From Brachionus plicatilis (lineage: Eukaryota; Rotifera; Eurotatoria; Ploima; Brachionidae), in NCBI GenBank assembly GCA_010279815.1, contig QEOQ01000590.1:123704-187703 (forward strand): a stretch of 64,000 nt of DNA, given 5' to 3'. The notes under the pieces are model-generated. The model worked only from the letters and a program-made list of their open reading frames with translations, was not told where the DNA came from and did no database searches. The translations under genes were made by a program, and so were the position numbers. Below are positions 22,322 through 33,913 of this stretch, in pieces (position 1 is the first letter of the stretch; the number at the start of each line of letters is the position of its first letter).

Positions 22322-22865
22322 TGTGATCAAGTGTTTACAAAAAATGTGATCATAGGTCTCATGCCCAGAATGTGATCATTTTGATCACCAAAAAATTTTT
22401 TCAAGTATTAGATGATGAATTGGAGGAGAGCTTTGAATAAATTAGACAAAAAATTGACCAGTTAGATTTGAAAACTGTAAAAGAAAAGTCACCCATTTAT
22501 AAAGAAATGGCTCTGGCACTAGTAGAAGCTTCTGATGAAGCCAAGTTTGCGGCAAAAAAAGCATTGAGCAAGCATCCAAATACGGTGTCTTGTAGCATAT
22601 GTGGTGAATTTCTGAAAAATGAAAAGCGCATTACAAGTCGAAGAAACAATAAATAATTAAAATTTTTCATGTTTTTTTTATCTAAAAAAAAGAGCTAATT
22701 TTTTTTTACATCTCAAGTAAAGTTTAATTAAAAATATAAGTTTTTCTGATCACATAAAAAATTTACTTTTATTCTTGGGACGTTTTGGTCACAAAATATG
22801 TGATCATCGATCACTGATCACATCCTGGACATGAGACCTATGATCACATTTTTTTGAAAGACACA
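22322..22865. mobile_element. TGATCA-rich fold-back element enclosing a coding relic
   Basis: The left arm (core 22340-22378) and right arm (core 22811-22852) are inverted copies containing ATGTGATCATAGGTCTCATG and a CCAGnATGTGATCA word, with extra GATCA copies in between. Between the arms lies a gene-like stretch (22441-22656). Ends are degenerate and no target-site duplication is obvious. This looks like a non-autonomous DNA transposon, possibly one that picked up a host or transposase exon. Confidence 0.7.
22441..22656 (+). pseudogene. degraded coding segment with a CxxC motif inside the element
   Basis: An open stretch of 71 codons with no ATG near its start and a TAA just before it; the same frame continues upstream of that stop as FQVLDDELEESFE. 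Its sequence is Ala/Lys/Glu-rich and helical (MALALVEASDEAKFAAKKAL), then CSICGEF, one Cys pair of a possible zinc site, and ends RRNNK. I do not recognise the family. The internal stop and its location between inverted arms point to a captured or decayed exon. Confidence 0.45.
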
Positions 22866-24396
22866 TGCTAGATTCTTCAAATATTTTTTAGGACTTTAAA
22901 AATTCAGATTTTTTTTCTAATTCTAAGCAAAACCCTTTTAAGAATATTGCATAATAAATTTACTCGAATCATGCCTTCAAAACGTTGGTCAAATCGTTGA
23001 TCAAGCAACGGTATTGTATTTTATATACTCTTTAAGTTTTTTTCTTATATTCCTAAAAGTTTCCAAATTATAGAATCAAGTTCAAGTTTATTTCATTCTG
23101 AGATTAATCAATTTTAGTTTAAGAAATAAAGTTTTTCTTTTAATAACTTATTAGACGAATGTATATTACCAATTGTAAAAAATATGATTACATCCCAAAT
23201 AAGAATTACTCAAAGGAACTTAATCTAAAGGCATAAGCCAATATTATAAAACACCCAAGTATGTGATCACAAAGCTTTTATTCCTTTTATAATTTTGCCA
23301 ATAATCTTATATTCTTGTAAGCCATTATCTGATTTATTTTACTAAAATTCAATTAATAAAAATTTAAAAAAGAAAAATCTTTGGCGTTTGATTGTTTTAT
23401 AAATTTGATTTTTTATTTTCTAATTTCATTTATTTTTCTAAAATAAAAAATAGAATATTTCATACCAAGTCCTAGAGTTAATCAACATTCTATTACCCTC
23501 CCTTTTAACAGACCGATTAACACTTTATTACTCAAGATTAATTAAAAATTTAAATATCAATGTTTTTCTATTTTGTAATGTTCATATGAGAATGCAAAAG
23601 GCTAAAAATAAAATGAAATCATAATCAGTTTTTCTTTTCATTTTTTTCTAACTTTTGCTTGCTAATTAGATTATTTTAATTTAATAATATGAAGTAATTT
23701 ACAGACTTAATTATATATCCAAAGTCTGAGCTATTTTCTGCACCATTTATATTTAATTTACTATTATAATATTAAGTAAAGCATAACAGCAAATAGTGGT
23801 TATTGAATATGTCTAATCTATTATAATATTTTTTTAGATAAAAAATATATTTTTTAATACTTAACTTCAAAAATATTTGAAAATACTAGCAACAATTTTT
23901 CAAAACAAAAATTCACAAAATTTGCCCACAATTTATTTATTTTCAGTGTCAATCATATTTTATTAAAATGAGCATCGAGGAAAAAAAATTAGGGCAACAA
24001 AAAAAGTATTCAAAAATTTAAAGATTAAGATTTATCTAAACAAATTGAAAAATAAAAAAAATCTTTGAAACAATTTTAACATTTTCCCTATTTGCTTACG
24101 TATTTTTCTCCCAAAACTCGAAGAAAACTGATCCAAGTAAATAAAATATTAATATTAAATTTACAGAAACCGATTACATAAGCTGAGAACAAACAGCCTA
24201 AACAGCTCATCAAACTAAAGCCAAGCTAAAATAACTAAAATAAAAGTTTTCGAGTTTATTGAAAAAATAAAATAAAATTCTAAAAAATATACTCTGCCAG
24301 AATCCATTGAAAAATTTATTATAATTCTAAATGCTCTCAAAAATTATCAACTGATTGTTAAAAACTAAAACCATAAATTAATCAGGCTACATAGTC

Positions 24397-25560
24397 TTAT
24401 GCACAATTTACACAAATAGCTCCATTTCCATTATCCCCCTTATAAAACGACTCATTTGACGAAATAACTCGTCCGCATTTTTCACATTTAAAGCATTCTT
24501 TGTGAAAATGTTTGTCTTCATAGACCAAATTTGGCTGGCTGGGAGAAATTATTTGGTAGCAGAATGCGCAATTTTTCCCCTCCTTTTTGGTAAAGCATCC
24601 GACACAAAATGGATTATCGGACTTGTCCGTATAAATGCTTTGACCAGCCAGTCTAATTGAGCACATGTTGCATACCAAGCAGTAATCGTGGTATTCTTTC
24701 TTCTTAAATGTGACCACAGTATCCAAAATTGGCTGGGCACATCTTCCACACCTTGAAGCACTTTCGACCAAGTTTCGACTGTGACAAGTTCGGCAAACAG
24801 GCTTTCCATTGCTTTTGAAAAAAGATTTTTCCTTAAACTCTTCATTGCACTGCGAACACACAAAGCATTTAGTGTGGTATTTTTTTTCGTCATAAACAGT
24901 AATGGTGCCCGATAGTTCCTGATTACATTTGGCACACTTTTCTGATTCTTCTTTGACCGGTGGTTTGGGCCTGTCTCGCTGAACTGCGGGCAAACTTTCC
25001 ACATTCGGCTTGGTACCTTTATCATTCAAATTTACGCTCATGTTAGATTGGAAACGATTCGCTAGTTTGTCCACATCATTTGCGCTAGGGTTCTTTTCTT
25101 GATATGGCGCTGGGTCATCTTTGGGAACTGGCGGTGGGGGTCTGTTCACCAGCAATTCTTCATTGTCCACATATTTCTCATAGTCCATGTCGTACTTGTC
25201 ATAGCAGCTTTCGCACAGGTATTTTCCATTCTCTAAATCATAGAAGTCGGCTCCGATCGGCTTGCGACACGGGCCAGCGCACACAAAACATTCATTGTGA
25301 AAAAAAAGATGATCGGTTATTTTCTTATAGGAAATGCCAGGACCGAAAATTTTCATGCACTTGGCACATTTGGGCGCCACTTTGGCATTGCAGTCTTCAC
25401 ATGTCAAAGAGCCATTTTTTTCCTTGATAAATTGACGTCCACTTACAGACTGACTGCACATGTTGCATCTCAAGCATTCCGGATGAAAGTAATTGTTTTC
25501 GTAGGTGGCTATGGGCGACGGTGGTTCGATGGCTTTGGAGCATTTTTTACAGTAATGCAT
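24397..25560 (-). CDS. five-LIM-domain protein
   Basis: One exon, 387 codons, no signal or membrane segment. Five LIM zinc fingers: about residues 4-57 (CKKC...CEDC), 65-118 (CAKC...CESC), 209-261 (CAKC...CRTC), 270-322 (CGRC...CVGC) and 331-386 (CAFC...CVNC), each with the second zinc-site pattern HxxC, CxxC. A linker of about 90 residues separates LIM2 from LIM3 and holds RPPPPVPKDDP, a likely SH3-binding stretch, and NPSANDVDKLANRFQ. LIM arrays of this kind are adaptors at actin-based adhesions or in the nucleus. The 2+3 arrangement with a linker does not match FHL (four and a half LIM), PINCH (five evenly spaced) or paxillin (four) cleanly, so I give no symbol. A non-coding or coding upstream exon may exist (25902-26016). 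Confidence 0.94.
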   Translation of the reverse strand: MHYCKKCSKAIEPPSPIATYENNYFHPECLRCNMCSQSVSGRQFIKEKNGSLTCEDCNAKVAPKCAKCMKIFGPGISYKKITDHLFFHNECFVCAGPCRKPIGADFYDLENGKYLCESCYDKYDMDYEKYVDNEELLVNRPPPPVPKDDPAPYQEKNPSANDVDKLANRFQSNMSVNLNDKGTKPNVESLPAVQRDRPKPPVKEESEKCAKCNQELSGTITVYDEKKYHTKCFVCSQCNEEFKEKSFFKSNGKPVCRTCHSRNLVESASRCGRCAQPILDTVVTFKKKEYHDYCLVCNMCSIRLAGQSIYTDKSDNPFCVGCFTKKEGKNCAFCYQIISPSQPNLVYEDKHFHKECFKCEKCGRVISSNESFYKGDNGNGAICVNCA

Positions 25561-25901
25561 TTTCGAGTTCTCTTTTTTTTCAAGTTTAGAACAAAAAAAG
25601 TAATGTTTATCTTAAATACCAAAATAAAGTGTAGAAGATAAACAGCCAGGCATAATTTAGATGAAGCTTGGCGTTAACCAGATTACAAATATTTCTGGGC
25701 TTGGAAAATTTGTAAGCTAATTGAGTCGGAAAAATAATTTAAACTATTAAATTTTTATAATAATTTATTTTTTATTCGATTGTTTGAAAAACTTCAAATG
25801 CAATTAAACCTTCTAGAAGAGAGATAATTTTCTACGCAAATAAGATAAAAGCTAAGCAAGATTTTGCCTTAATGATCACAAAATCGAACAGATAAACTTA
25901 C

Positions 25902-26016
25902 ATAATGGAGCAATCGTGCCGATTAATCCAACATTATTATTGGCACTGTTGAATAATTTGAATAGATCTAAGACAATTCTTTCCTCCTGCTGGCAAGCTC
26001 CAACATCAGCATCTTC
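25902..26016 (-). other. candidate exon upstream of the LIM gene
   Basis: A 115-nt block bounded by an AG acceptor (AATTAG) and a consensus GTAAGT donor, clearly richer in G+C than its surroundings. It is open in one frame: EDADVGACQQEERIVLDLFK then LFNSANNNVGLIGTIAPL. It could be a 5-prime exon of the LIM gene on the same strand, coding or not, or part of an unrecognised gene. Joining it to the LIM ATG needs a weak acceptor just before 25565. Confidence 0.3.
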
Positions 26017-26565
26017 CTAATTCCTATTTATTCCAAGTAATAAATCATTGCTCTCTCCGTATCTCTAAAGTACCAATTACACCAAGGATTTGAATCTAAT
26101 TATACAACGAAACAAATTAATCAGTTGGCTTATGCCTAAATTGGTCTGGCATTTACTTTATTAATTTACCAAATAAATAAATAAATAAATTTCTTGTTCT
26201 TTTAAAAATATTAAATAATTTTAGATGTTCTCATTTTATTTACTTGATGAAATTTTGTTTTTTTCTCAATTTACTTTTGCTCTGATTTTGTGTGTCCCAA
26301 AAATTATGCTCATATGCCTAATCTAATCATGAATATTTTTAGTAACTTTTTTTTTTAAAACCAAAATTTTCTATAAAACTAGTCAATAAAAATAATTAAT
26401 TAACTTTAACTTTAGTTTATTTGTTTCTAATATTGCTCGAATCTAGCCCTTAAACCATATCTTAATTAAATTCAATTTGGGAAAAATGGTTGAATTATTT
26501 GCTAGAAAATTTATCACTGGTATTAGCAAAAGATGTTGCGTAATTTTTGATTAAGCTGATACTGT

Positions 26566-26638
26566 CATGGCCATTCACTCAGTATTTTCCTGATCGAGGA
26601 AAATGAACGATCAGGAAAATACTGAGTGAATGGTCATG
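26566..26638. repeat. 31-bp-arm hairpin
   Basis: Left arm 26566-26596 and right arm 26608-26638 pair with one mismatch around an 11-nt loop; the arms contain CATTCACTCAGTATTTTCCT and its complement. An isolated hairpin of this quality in A+T-rich DNA is unlikely by chance. It may be a tiny MITE, a small-RNA precursor, or a replication-slippage palindrome. Confidence 0.85.
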
Positions 26639-28162
26639 GTTGTATATAAGTAAATGATAAAATGAGCCTATCGAATTAAGAAAAATGACAGATCCTATCC
26701 AAGTAACCTAACATTGACCATTTTAAATTTTGAATTAGAATGCATTTGACATAAAAATGTGTAAAGCTTAGCATTTTTATAAAGGCATTGAATTTTATCT
26801 TATCAAATATTCAATGATTAACTTTTAGAATCGTTTATCAGAAAGCCTACTTAATAATTCTATATCTTTTGATTTTACAAATTTTTAAAATGATAATTTT
26901 TATGACAAAACTTGTTGCATTATACCTGAATTTACAGGTTGTTTTATCTATTTATTCAAATTTTGATATTTCGAACAAAAAATTTTTATTATTTACTAGC
27001 TGTATTTCGATATTATATTTACTAAAACTTAAATTTAATTCAAATATTCAATAAAAATGTTTACAACAAAATAAGAAAAAATTAAATTTTTATCTTTTTT
27101 CCATTAACATTTTGCGTTTAATTAAAACTTCATGGAAAAAAGAATTATTCACATTTAGGATTAAGACTATTAAAAATGTAAATGTCTTTCATTAGACAAA
27201 ATAAATCTAAAAATTTTAAGTTTGTTGAATTTATTATTTCAAACAAATGCATTTCTTGATGTGCTTTGGTTTATTAATTTGAATTTTTCCCTATATTAAT
27301 CTTTTAATGCAAATAAATGTCATAGACAAAAGTCTTAGGATTTATTACAACTTTTTCTCTAAATTGAATCTAATAAATCGCAGATAATTTATAATCCATT
27401 TAACCTTGAATAAATATTTTTTTTTAAATTAAGGTATAATTTTTAAATTCCATTTTCACAATAAAATTGTTAAAAAAAAAGAATGATTTCAAATGATAGA
27501 AATTCTTTAAAGTATTTCTCTTTGGATTAAAAATATTAATAAAATGGATAATAAAAATAGCTAATGCTTTAATTAAAAGTTATTACTACAAAAATTGACT
27601 TAATTTATGGTTTTGTTTTACAAAGTTATTCGTTATCTTTTTCGAAATATTTTTACGCTTCTAATCTAATAGCTTTTTATCTTGATTCTTAATGTAAAAT
27701 AATAGTTAGATCAGAGTTGATGTTTAAATTTAGATTGTAAAGCCTCTATATTATTTGAATAAAAATTCAATCTTTATATGATTAAAGAGTTTTTAAAGAA
27801 ACTATTACTTAAAGATTTTTTAATCTGCTTTTTCAACTAAAAGCATCCTGCTGATGAATACTTAGTTTTCTCAAATATTTATAATAAAAAAGCAATTTTG
27901 GAATTTATATGGTAAATTAAAAAAAATATTAAATATGCTCACTAAAATTTTTTATTTGATTTTTAAATACTGAATTTGAAATACACTTGTTTCTCTTTTT
28001 TTGATATTTTAAACTAATTTCAGAAATATAGTTAGAATTGAAAAAAATTCTTTTTTAATGAACCGCATTGATTTTCATTCGGATACAATAGATCAAATCT
28101 TTTTTGGAAAATCTAAAAAAAAAATTGCATCATTTATGTCAATAGATTATTTTCAAAAAAAA

Positions 28163-28465
28163 AGGTTTTTATTTATTGTTTTTATGTTCAATAATGGTTC
28201 TCTAAGTAGGAAAATATTTTAAAAATTTTTATAAACGAATTCTAAGCTCTACAAAAACTCTGCAATTTTCTGTAAAATGCACACCATCAAAAAATATTAT
28301 ATGCAATAAATTGCATTTTTCGTAGAGCTTAGAATTCGTTTGTACAAATTTTTACAATATTTTTCTGTTTACAGAACCATTTTTTCACAATTAAACAAAA
28401 AATAAAGTTTTTACTTTTTGTACTTTAATATTTTACTAAATTTTGTACTAAAATTTCATATTGCC
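28163..28465. repeat. decayed fold-back element, same family as 52210-52560
   Basis: The inner arms (ACGAATTCTAAGCTCTAC and GTAGAGCTTAGAATTCGT) pair, and the outer right part TACTAAAATTTCATATTGCC matches the right terminus of the copy at 52210-52560. Central words AACTCTGCAATTTTCTG and TGCACACCATCAAAAAAT are shared with it, in inverted orientation. The left terminus is eroded. Confidence 0.75.
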
Positions 28466-29963
28466 AAATTTAGTTTTGATTAAGACTAAAATTTTAAATG
28501 ATCAATTTAAAATCTCTTTAGCGTTAAATTTAAACTTTTAATTTAATAACTGATTTAAAAGCTGTAGCCTAAATCCATAATACCACTAGAAAATAAACTG
28601 GATCGGATAGTCATTGAAGTTTTGTTTGTTAATTTAAAATTAAAGATAACAATTGAAAATTAATAAATAACTTATCTTTTTGACTTTTTTATGGTACTAG
28701 CGTTAACACATTTTATGAATTAAGGTAAATGATTTTGCTAATAAGCGTAAACAAAGGATAATAAGATATCTTACTTAAATCATAAATTAATCTGATAAAA
28801 AGACATGAAAAATTATTTGATTAAGTGGTCTTTAATTTTTTAGGCATTCATTGAAAAGGAATTATAATGAATGGTCCATGGAAACTGATTCTATGTGTTC
28901 TTGTCGAATTTGTGTGTAGAAATCGAATATCAATATTCAGAACCCTGTGATGAAAGATCTGAGTGAAATTAAAGCTAGAATCCATTTAAAGCTCTAAAGC
29001 TCAGAGCTATAAATTAAAGAAAAGTTTATTCCTTTTTGTCCTTGAGTACTTGTTAAAATACAGATTTTTTTATGAACAATTTGAATTTCAAAAAAAAAAA
29101 TTAAGAAAAAATTTTTTAAATAAAACTTGCTAAAAAATTTACTTATCTTATTTGAATAAAATATTATAAAACCCTTTTTTAAACTCAAAATTAGATTTGA
29201 AGGCAACTTATATACAATCCAAATAAGATTATTTTTGAATTCAAATTTTTTGTAGTTGATTGCAACGAAAATATTTTCTTGCCTTCCTGAAACAAATTCT
29301 TTTTTGAAAAAACGACTTTTCAACCTATGATTTAATTATCCAAAAATCTTATTGTTCAATCAATCTTCAAATTCCATCAAAATTTTAAAATTGTTCAAGA
29401 AAGTTATAAAAATCTATTAAAAAATACTAAGTTCAAGTCAAATTCAAAGCTTTATCCTAAAATCAAGCCATTTAAAGTAATAAAAGTTTATTTATAACAC
29501 CTATCGCTTGAGCTATAGAATAAAAGCAAAATTTTTTTTAAAAATAATGTTTCAAAACATCTCAATCAGTTAGAAATTTATTTATTTTGTGCAAAATAAA
29601 GTTTTGAATCTTAAAAAATAAAAATTCACGTCATTAATACCATTTTTGACTGTGATACATTTTTATCCCAAATTTAATTATATCATGTTCTTTACACACG
29701 CTATCTTTTCTTTTTTAAACAATCAAGTACATCATCAGCAAAATACTGTTTTTATTTCTATACAGTATTTATCAATTTTAATTATAAATCTTCCAAAATA
29801 AGAACAAATTTTGCTTATTGTGTTTTTTCTAAAAATCTTTATTCAAATATTTATAATTATTATTTTTTTAAAATAAAGCTACCAAAGCTCTTCCCTTGCT
29901 AAAATTTAAAAATAAAACTAAGCCGCAGTTTTCATGAGATTTGTGAATTTTTTGAATAAATAT

Positions 29964-31160
29964 CTATCCGAGCTTTCCCATTTGATGTTTTTTGAAAATT
30001 TCGGATGCAGTAAATATCATGGAATCAAATATGCCGGCAACTGTAAATGCTCCTCCAACAATAGCGCAAATTGTGGTCAAAAATGAGTAAATTGGTTTTC
30101 TTTTCTCAGTATACTTCACTGTAATCGGGTTTAAATCATATCTGAACCAAATTGTTGGCGGAACCCGGAAACCTCCGTGTGCATATGGAACATATTCCTG
30201 GAGAAGTCAAATTATAAAAAAGATTTATTCTAGCTAGAAAAATGACTTACTCTATGAGCGTAAGTAAATTGGTATGGAAAAAGTTTCTTTCCCTGTAGAT
30301 TTTCAAAAATAGTTGGAACAATTTTCATTATGTAATCGTGGGATGCAATAGCTTAATATTGTTTAAATTCAAGTTAAAAAAGCTTAAAAATGGCTTACCT
30401 TCAATTGATTGCTGTTCATTTCCTTTGAGAGAAGTAAAAGATGAATCTGGAATGGAATTTAAATGAGCAACATGCTCTCCGAAGGTCAGATCATTTATTA
30501 TATGGCTCATATTTGGATCTTCTGGCTGTTCTGCTGATCCATGAGTGGAAATGTGAAAGTTACCTGGAACTTTGTTGACTTTAAAAGAAATTTTCATGCG
30601 ACAACCTTGAAAGAAGTTAGAAATTATATGTCAAATAGTCTCGATGTACCCTCATTATTGTTAATATCAGTCTTTATGGTGTTATCAATAAATCCCACTT
30701 CATGTCTTCCCAAGTCGTCTTGTATGTCAAGCCCCAAGTCTTAGAATAAAATAAATTTTTAATAATTTTTTTTTTAATTTTCAAAATATAATTTTACATT
30801 TGCATTTAATTTTAAAAACAGATATGTCTAAGGTGACTGGTATTCTTCCATTTTCTGAGCTTTTTTTTTCTGAATTATGAACAAAAAGTTGACTTTGACT
30901 TTAAAAAGGTATAAATGCAAAAATTGGAGTCGAGTAAATTACTCACACTTCAGGCAGAATAAATCCGACAAATTCGGAAAACATCAAGAATAGAATGAAA
31001 AGAATGCATAAAATGGAAATGGTTGCCCCTGTTTTTGTAGGTTGAGTTAAATCTTTTGGTATTTTGCGGTAAATGTCAAATCTGAAAAAAATTAATTTAA
31101 TTTTCTTATTCTAAAAGATTAATTAAAAAATTTAAAGAACCTTCTTATGTCAAACTGCAT
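29964..31160 (-). CDS. ERGIC1: ER-Golgi intermediate compartment protein 1 (ERGIC-32)
   Basis: Seven exons (31160-31141, 31081-30947, 30898-30798, 30739-30650, 30605-30399, 30351-30251, 30197-29964) give 295 residues, close to the 290 of human ERGIC1. MQFDIRRFDIYRKIPKDLTQ is the family N-terminus; helices are at about 26-47 and 257-275, with the lumenal loop between them. Diagnostic blocks: GLDIQDDLGRHEVG, KVNKVPGNFHISTH, FRYDLNPITVKYTEKRKPIY and TTICAIVGGAFTVAGIFDS. It cycles between ER and Golgi with ERGIC2/3 and is thought to aid cargo transport; the C-terminus ends KKHQMGKLG. All splice phases close, and the first exon contributes only six and two-thirds codons. Confidence 0.97.
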
Positions 31161-31837
31161 TGTTTAAAGTCGACTGTCTAGGGTCTCAAATTTATTTCTT
31201 TGAGAAAGCAATGACGTCAATAAAATAAAAATTTGATCGACAATTACTATAAGTATTGACAATGCTTAATGTTAAGTTTTTTGTTGAATCAAGACTATAT
31301 ACATTAAATAGTGGTTAAAACTAGAAAAAAAATTTCACTCAATTTCATGGTATTATACGTGGCTAATTTATAATTAATGCTTTCCATAAGATAAAAATAG
31401 ATTTATATTAAATACTGCATCAATTGAGTCTGACTCTTAATTTAGAATGAAATATTTAAATTTTATTTAAATCAGCAGATTGAATATTTTTTGAAAACTG
31501 CAAGAAGATTCTAAAAATTTTTTTTATTAAAATATTCAAAAATTGAAAAAAAAATAAACTGAAGAGTAGATTTGAAAAGAAAAAATTTTTTAAAGCGTAA
31601 AAAAATTAACTAAAATTTCATTATTAACATTATTGTTTTTAAACAATAATATTAATAATAATAAAGTTTTATGGCTATAAACTTTGGTTTAATCCAAAGA
31701 TGGAACGCATTTATCTGCATTATAATAATAATATATTAGCCGTTTACAAAATCTTTAATTTAAAACATTTTTCTATTCTATTCTTGAATCGGTTGATTGT
31801 CGGATCTTCAATTAAATTTTGACTAAGAAAATAAATT

Positions 31838-31958
31838 TAAAAATTAAAAAAAAAAAATAAAAAAAAATAAAAGAGAAAAAAAATTTTATTTAAAAATTAA
31901 AATAAAAAAAAAAAAAGAAAAAAAAATTTATTTAAAAATTAAAAAAAAAAAAAAAAAG
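31838..31958. repeat. A-rich low-complexity tract
   Basis: Long runs of A interrupted by T, with the local word AAATTAAAA repeated. May reflect poly-A insertion or slippage. Confidence 0.85.
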
Positions 31959-32307
31959 GTATCCTGTAAAAACAGCACCCATCAAAAAAGCGAAAAAAAA
32001 AGCACCCTGTGTAAATCGCACCCTATTAAGTTTATAAAACACCCTGCAACACGCTTTTGATTCTGATAGAGGAGAAAAAGTTCTGCTTGGCAAATTATTT
32101 TTCAAAAGGTCTGGACATGTGAAAACCCTATAAAAACCCCTAAAACAGGTTTAGACCGGATTTTTTAAAACACCCTGAATATTTAATTTGTATCATAGCA
32201 AATCATCCAATGAAAATATATTTAAAAAAATGCATGAAACAAAATTCTAAACAAATTTAAATATAGGAGATTTAGTCTTATTTACAAATTTCTCAGAGTC
32301 GAAAACT

Positions 32308-33190
32308 CTAGGTAGTAATTTCTTTGCCAAAAAAATAGAAAAAAGTCTTTGGTGGGACTTTTGAAAAAAAAAAAAAAAAAAAACTTTTAAACAACTCTGG
32401 TTTGTACCAGTTAACATAGTCAGCACCAGTTTTAATATTGTATTGTTGAATCAAATCACCGTGAATTCTTCTTTCTTCCAATGTTGTCAAGCTTTTTTAG
32501 TCTTGATTGATAATCTAGTTGTCTATTTGAACAAATAATTTTTGTAGCCCTTCGTTGTACACTTTCAAGACTTGAAATATTTTTGTGAAGAAATAGATGC
32601 CAAACTTGAGACGCATATTCTAATTTTGTTCTAACTAACGAAGTGTAAAGCTTTTTGAAAAAAAAATTGTTTTTTTTTTTAAATGTTTTCTTAACTACTC
32701 CTAGAGTTCGATTTGCTTTATTAATTATTTCTGCAATATGCTCCTCCAACTTGATACGGCTTCCCCTAAAATAACTCTTTGAGAATGATTTGTTAGAAAA
32801 GAATTTATCCAACTTAATAATTTATCATCAAATCCATATTTGCTTCATTTATAAACCAGTCGTGAATTCGGAACTTTGTCGAATGCTTTTGCAAAGTTTA
32901 AAAAACCACGTCTACAGGGTTTTTAAGATGGATATTTTCAGTTAAAAAAGTCTAAAAAATTGTTAAATCCAGAGTTTGTAACAGATTTTCAAAATGTCTT
33001 GTTGCTGACTTGTTGTTTGCATTTTATTCATAATTTCTCTGAAAAGTCAGTTTATCTTATATCGAAACAAAAAACAATCTTGAAGATTTTGGATGAAGTC
33101 TAACGATTCACTATTTTCTGTCTCACACCATTATGCACCATTCGACCACTTTATAATTGGGTAATTGAAATCACCAGCGACAACCAAAGA
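32308..33190 (-). pseudogene. LINE (non-LTR retrotransposon) relic: endonuclease end and reverse-transcriptase pieces
   Basis: Read on the minus strand: LVVAGDFNYPIIKW (near 33140-33190) is the end of an APE-type endonuclease; FAKAFDKVPNSRLVYK and SKYGFDD (32830-32900) come from the RT palm; LEEHIAEIINKANRTLGVVK, then LYTSLVRTKLEYASQVWHLF and VQRRATKII (32460-32760) are the conserved thumb region seen in CR1/RTE-like elements. The remainder, LTTLEERRIHGDLIQ, is in another frame. Several stops, shifts and a palm deletion show it is dead. Confidence 0.88.
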
Positions 33191-33199
33191 TTTTTTTTA

Positions 33200-33275
33200 T
33201 CTCATTTTATTAACTTTAATTTAATTTTATTTTTATTTTATTTCATTTTTATTTTATTTTTTTTTTTATTTTACT
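33200..33275. repeat. (ATTTT)n low-complexity tract
   Basis: Imperfect TTTTA-type repeats; a shorter similar tract is at 33545-33572. Simple-sequence DNA near LINE remains. Confidence 0.8.
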
Positions 33276-33283
33276 TTTTAACT

Positions 33284-33345
33284 TATTCTGAAGGAGCTTT
33301 AGCTCGGTACAGAAAACAAATAAATAAATAAATAAATAAATAATA
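33284..33345 (+). repeat. LINE 3-prime tail with (AAAT)n
   Basis: Ends CTGAAGGAGCTTTAGCTCGG, TACAGAAAACAAAT, then six or more AAAT units. The same tail, on the other strand, closes the LINE end at 53106-53357. Simple AAAT tails are characteristic of target-primed retrotransposition. Confidence 0.75.
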
Positions 33346-33913
33346 AATTTAAGAGAAAGTTTTGGGATACTGTTTTATAAGAAATAGTTAAATGTTCAAT
33401 ATATTTAAAAGCTTATTTTTATTTAAAATTGAAATATTTAAAATACTATAATCAAACAATTTTCGATCTTAAAAATTTTTTATTTTTATTAATCAAATTT
33501 TTGTTTCTTCAATTCTTTTTCGTATTAACTTTAATTAATTTTGTTATTTTATTTTATTTTATTTTATCTTTTTTTAAATTACCGTAAACATTTTTTTTAA
33601 CGCTGCCAATTACACCAAGCGTGGCGTAATGTTTTAATAGAATAGAATAAATAAAATATTGTTAATTTGTTATTTATTTATTATTATTTTTTTTATTATA
33701 TTATCACTATTTTAATTGTTTTTTAAAAACCTTTTTAGATAAAAAATGAAAAAAACCAAATCAAATAAATTATTAAAATAAATCATTAAAATAAATTAGA
33801 AATAAAATATGCTAAAAAATAATATAAAAGAAAATTAAGATAAGTAAATTGAAATAAGTGATGACTGGTGCTTAATGTTCTAGCATTCAACACCTTAGGA
33901 AGAAGAAATATTA

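Larger units (their letters stand above)
20926..24396. other. gene-poor spacer with one fold-back element
   Basis: Contains an AATAAA run just after SREK1. On the minus strand at 21612-21738 a short Lys/Arg-rich frame (KEIKKPKKIKRKRKNNDNSL) is open behind a possible AG acceptor but I cannot place it in a gene. The element at 22322-22865 is the only defined structure. TGTGATCAC words also occur outside it (near 23258 and 35318). Confidence 0.5.
25561..29963. other. long A+T-rich intergenic region
   Basis: Contains a candidate exon (25902-26016), a perfect-type hairpin (26566-26638) and a fold-back copy (28163-28465). Several stop-free frames (26869-27054, 28994-29323) consist of Lys/Phe/Ile/Asn/Leu and lack starts or domains, so I do not call them genes. 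Confidence 0.5.

Noticed and set aside
25104..25641. Plus-strand Cys/His-rich frames over the LIM gene
   Set aside because: Antisense shadows of the LIM domains.
28860..28990. Short frames on both strands, one with a leader-like MNGPWKLILCVLVEF
   Set aside because: Each ends within 30-45 codons, and no splice join gave a credible continuation.
28994..29323. 109-codon minus-strand frame
   Set aside because: Lys/Phe/Ile/Asn-dominated, no Met start and no domain; expected in A+T-rich DNA.
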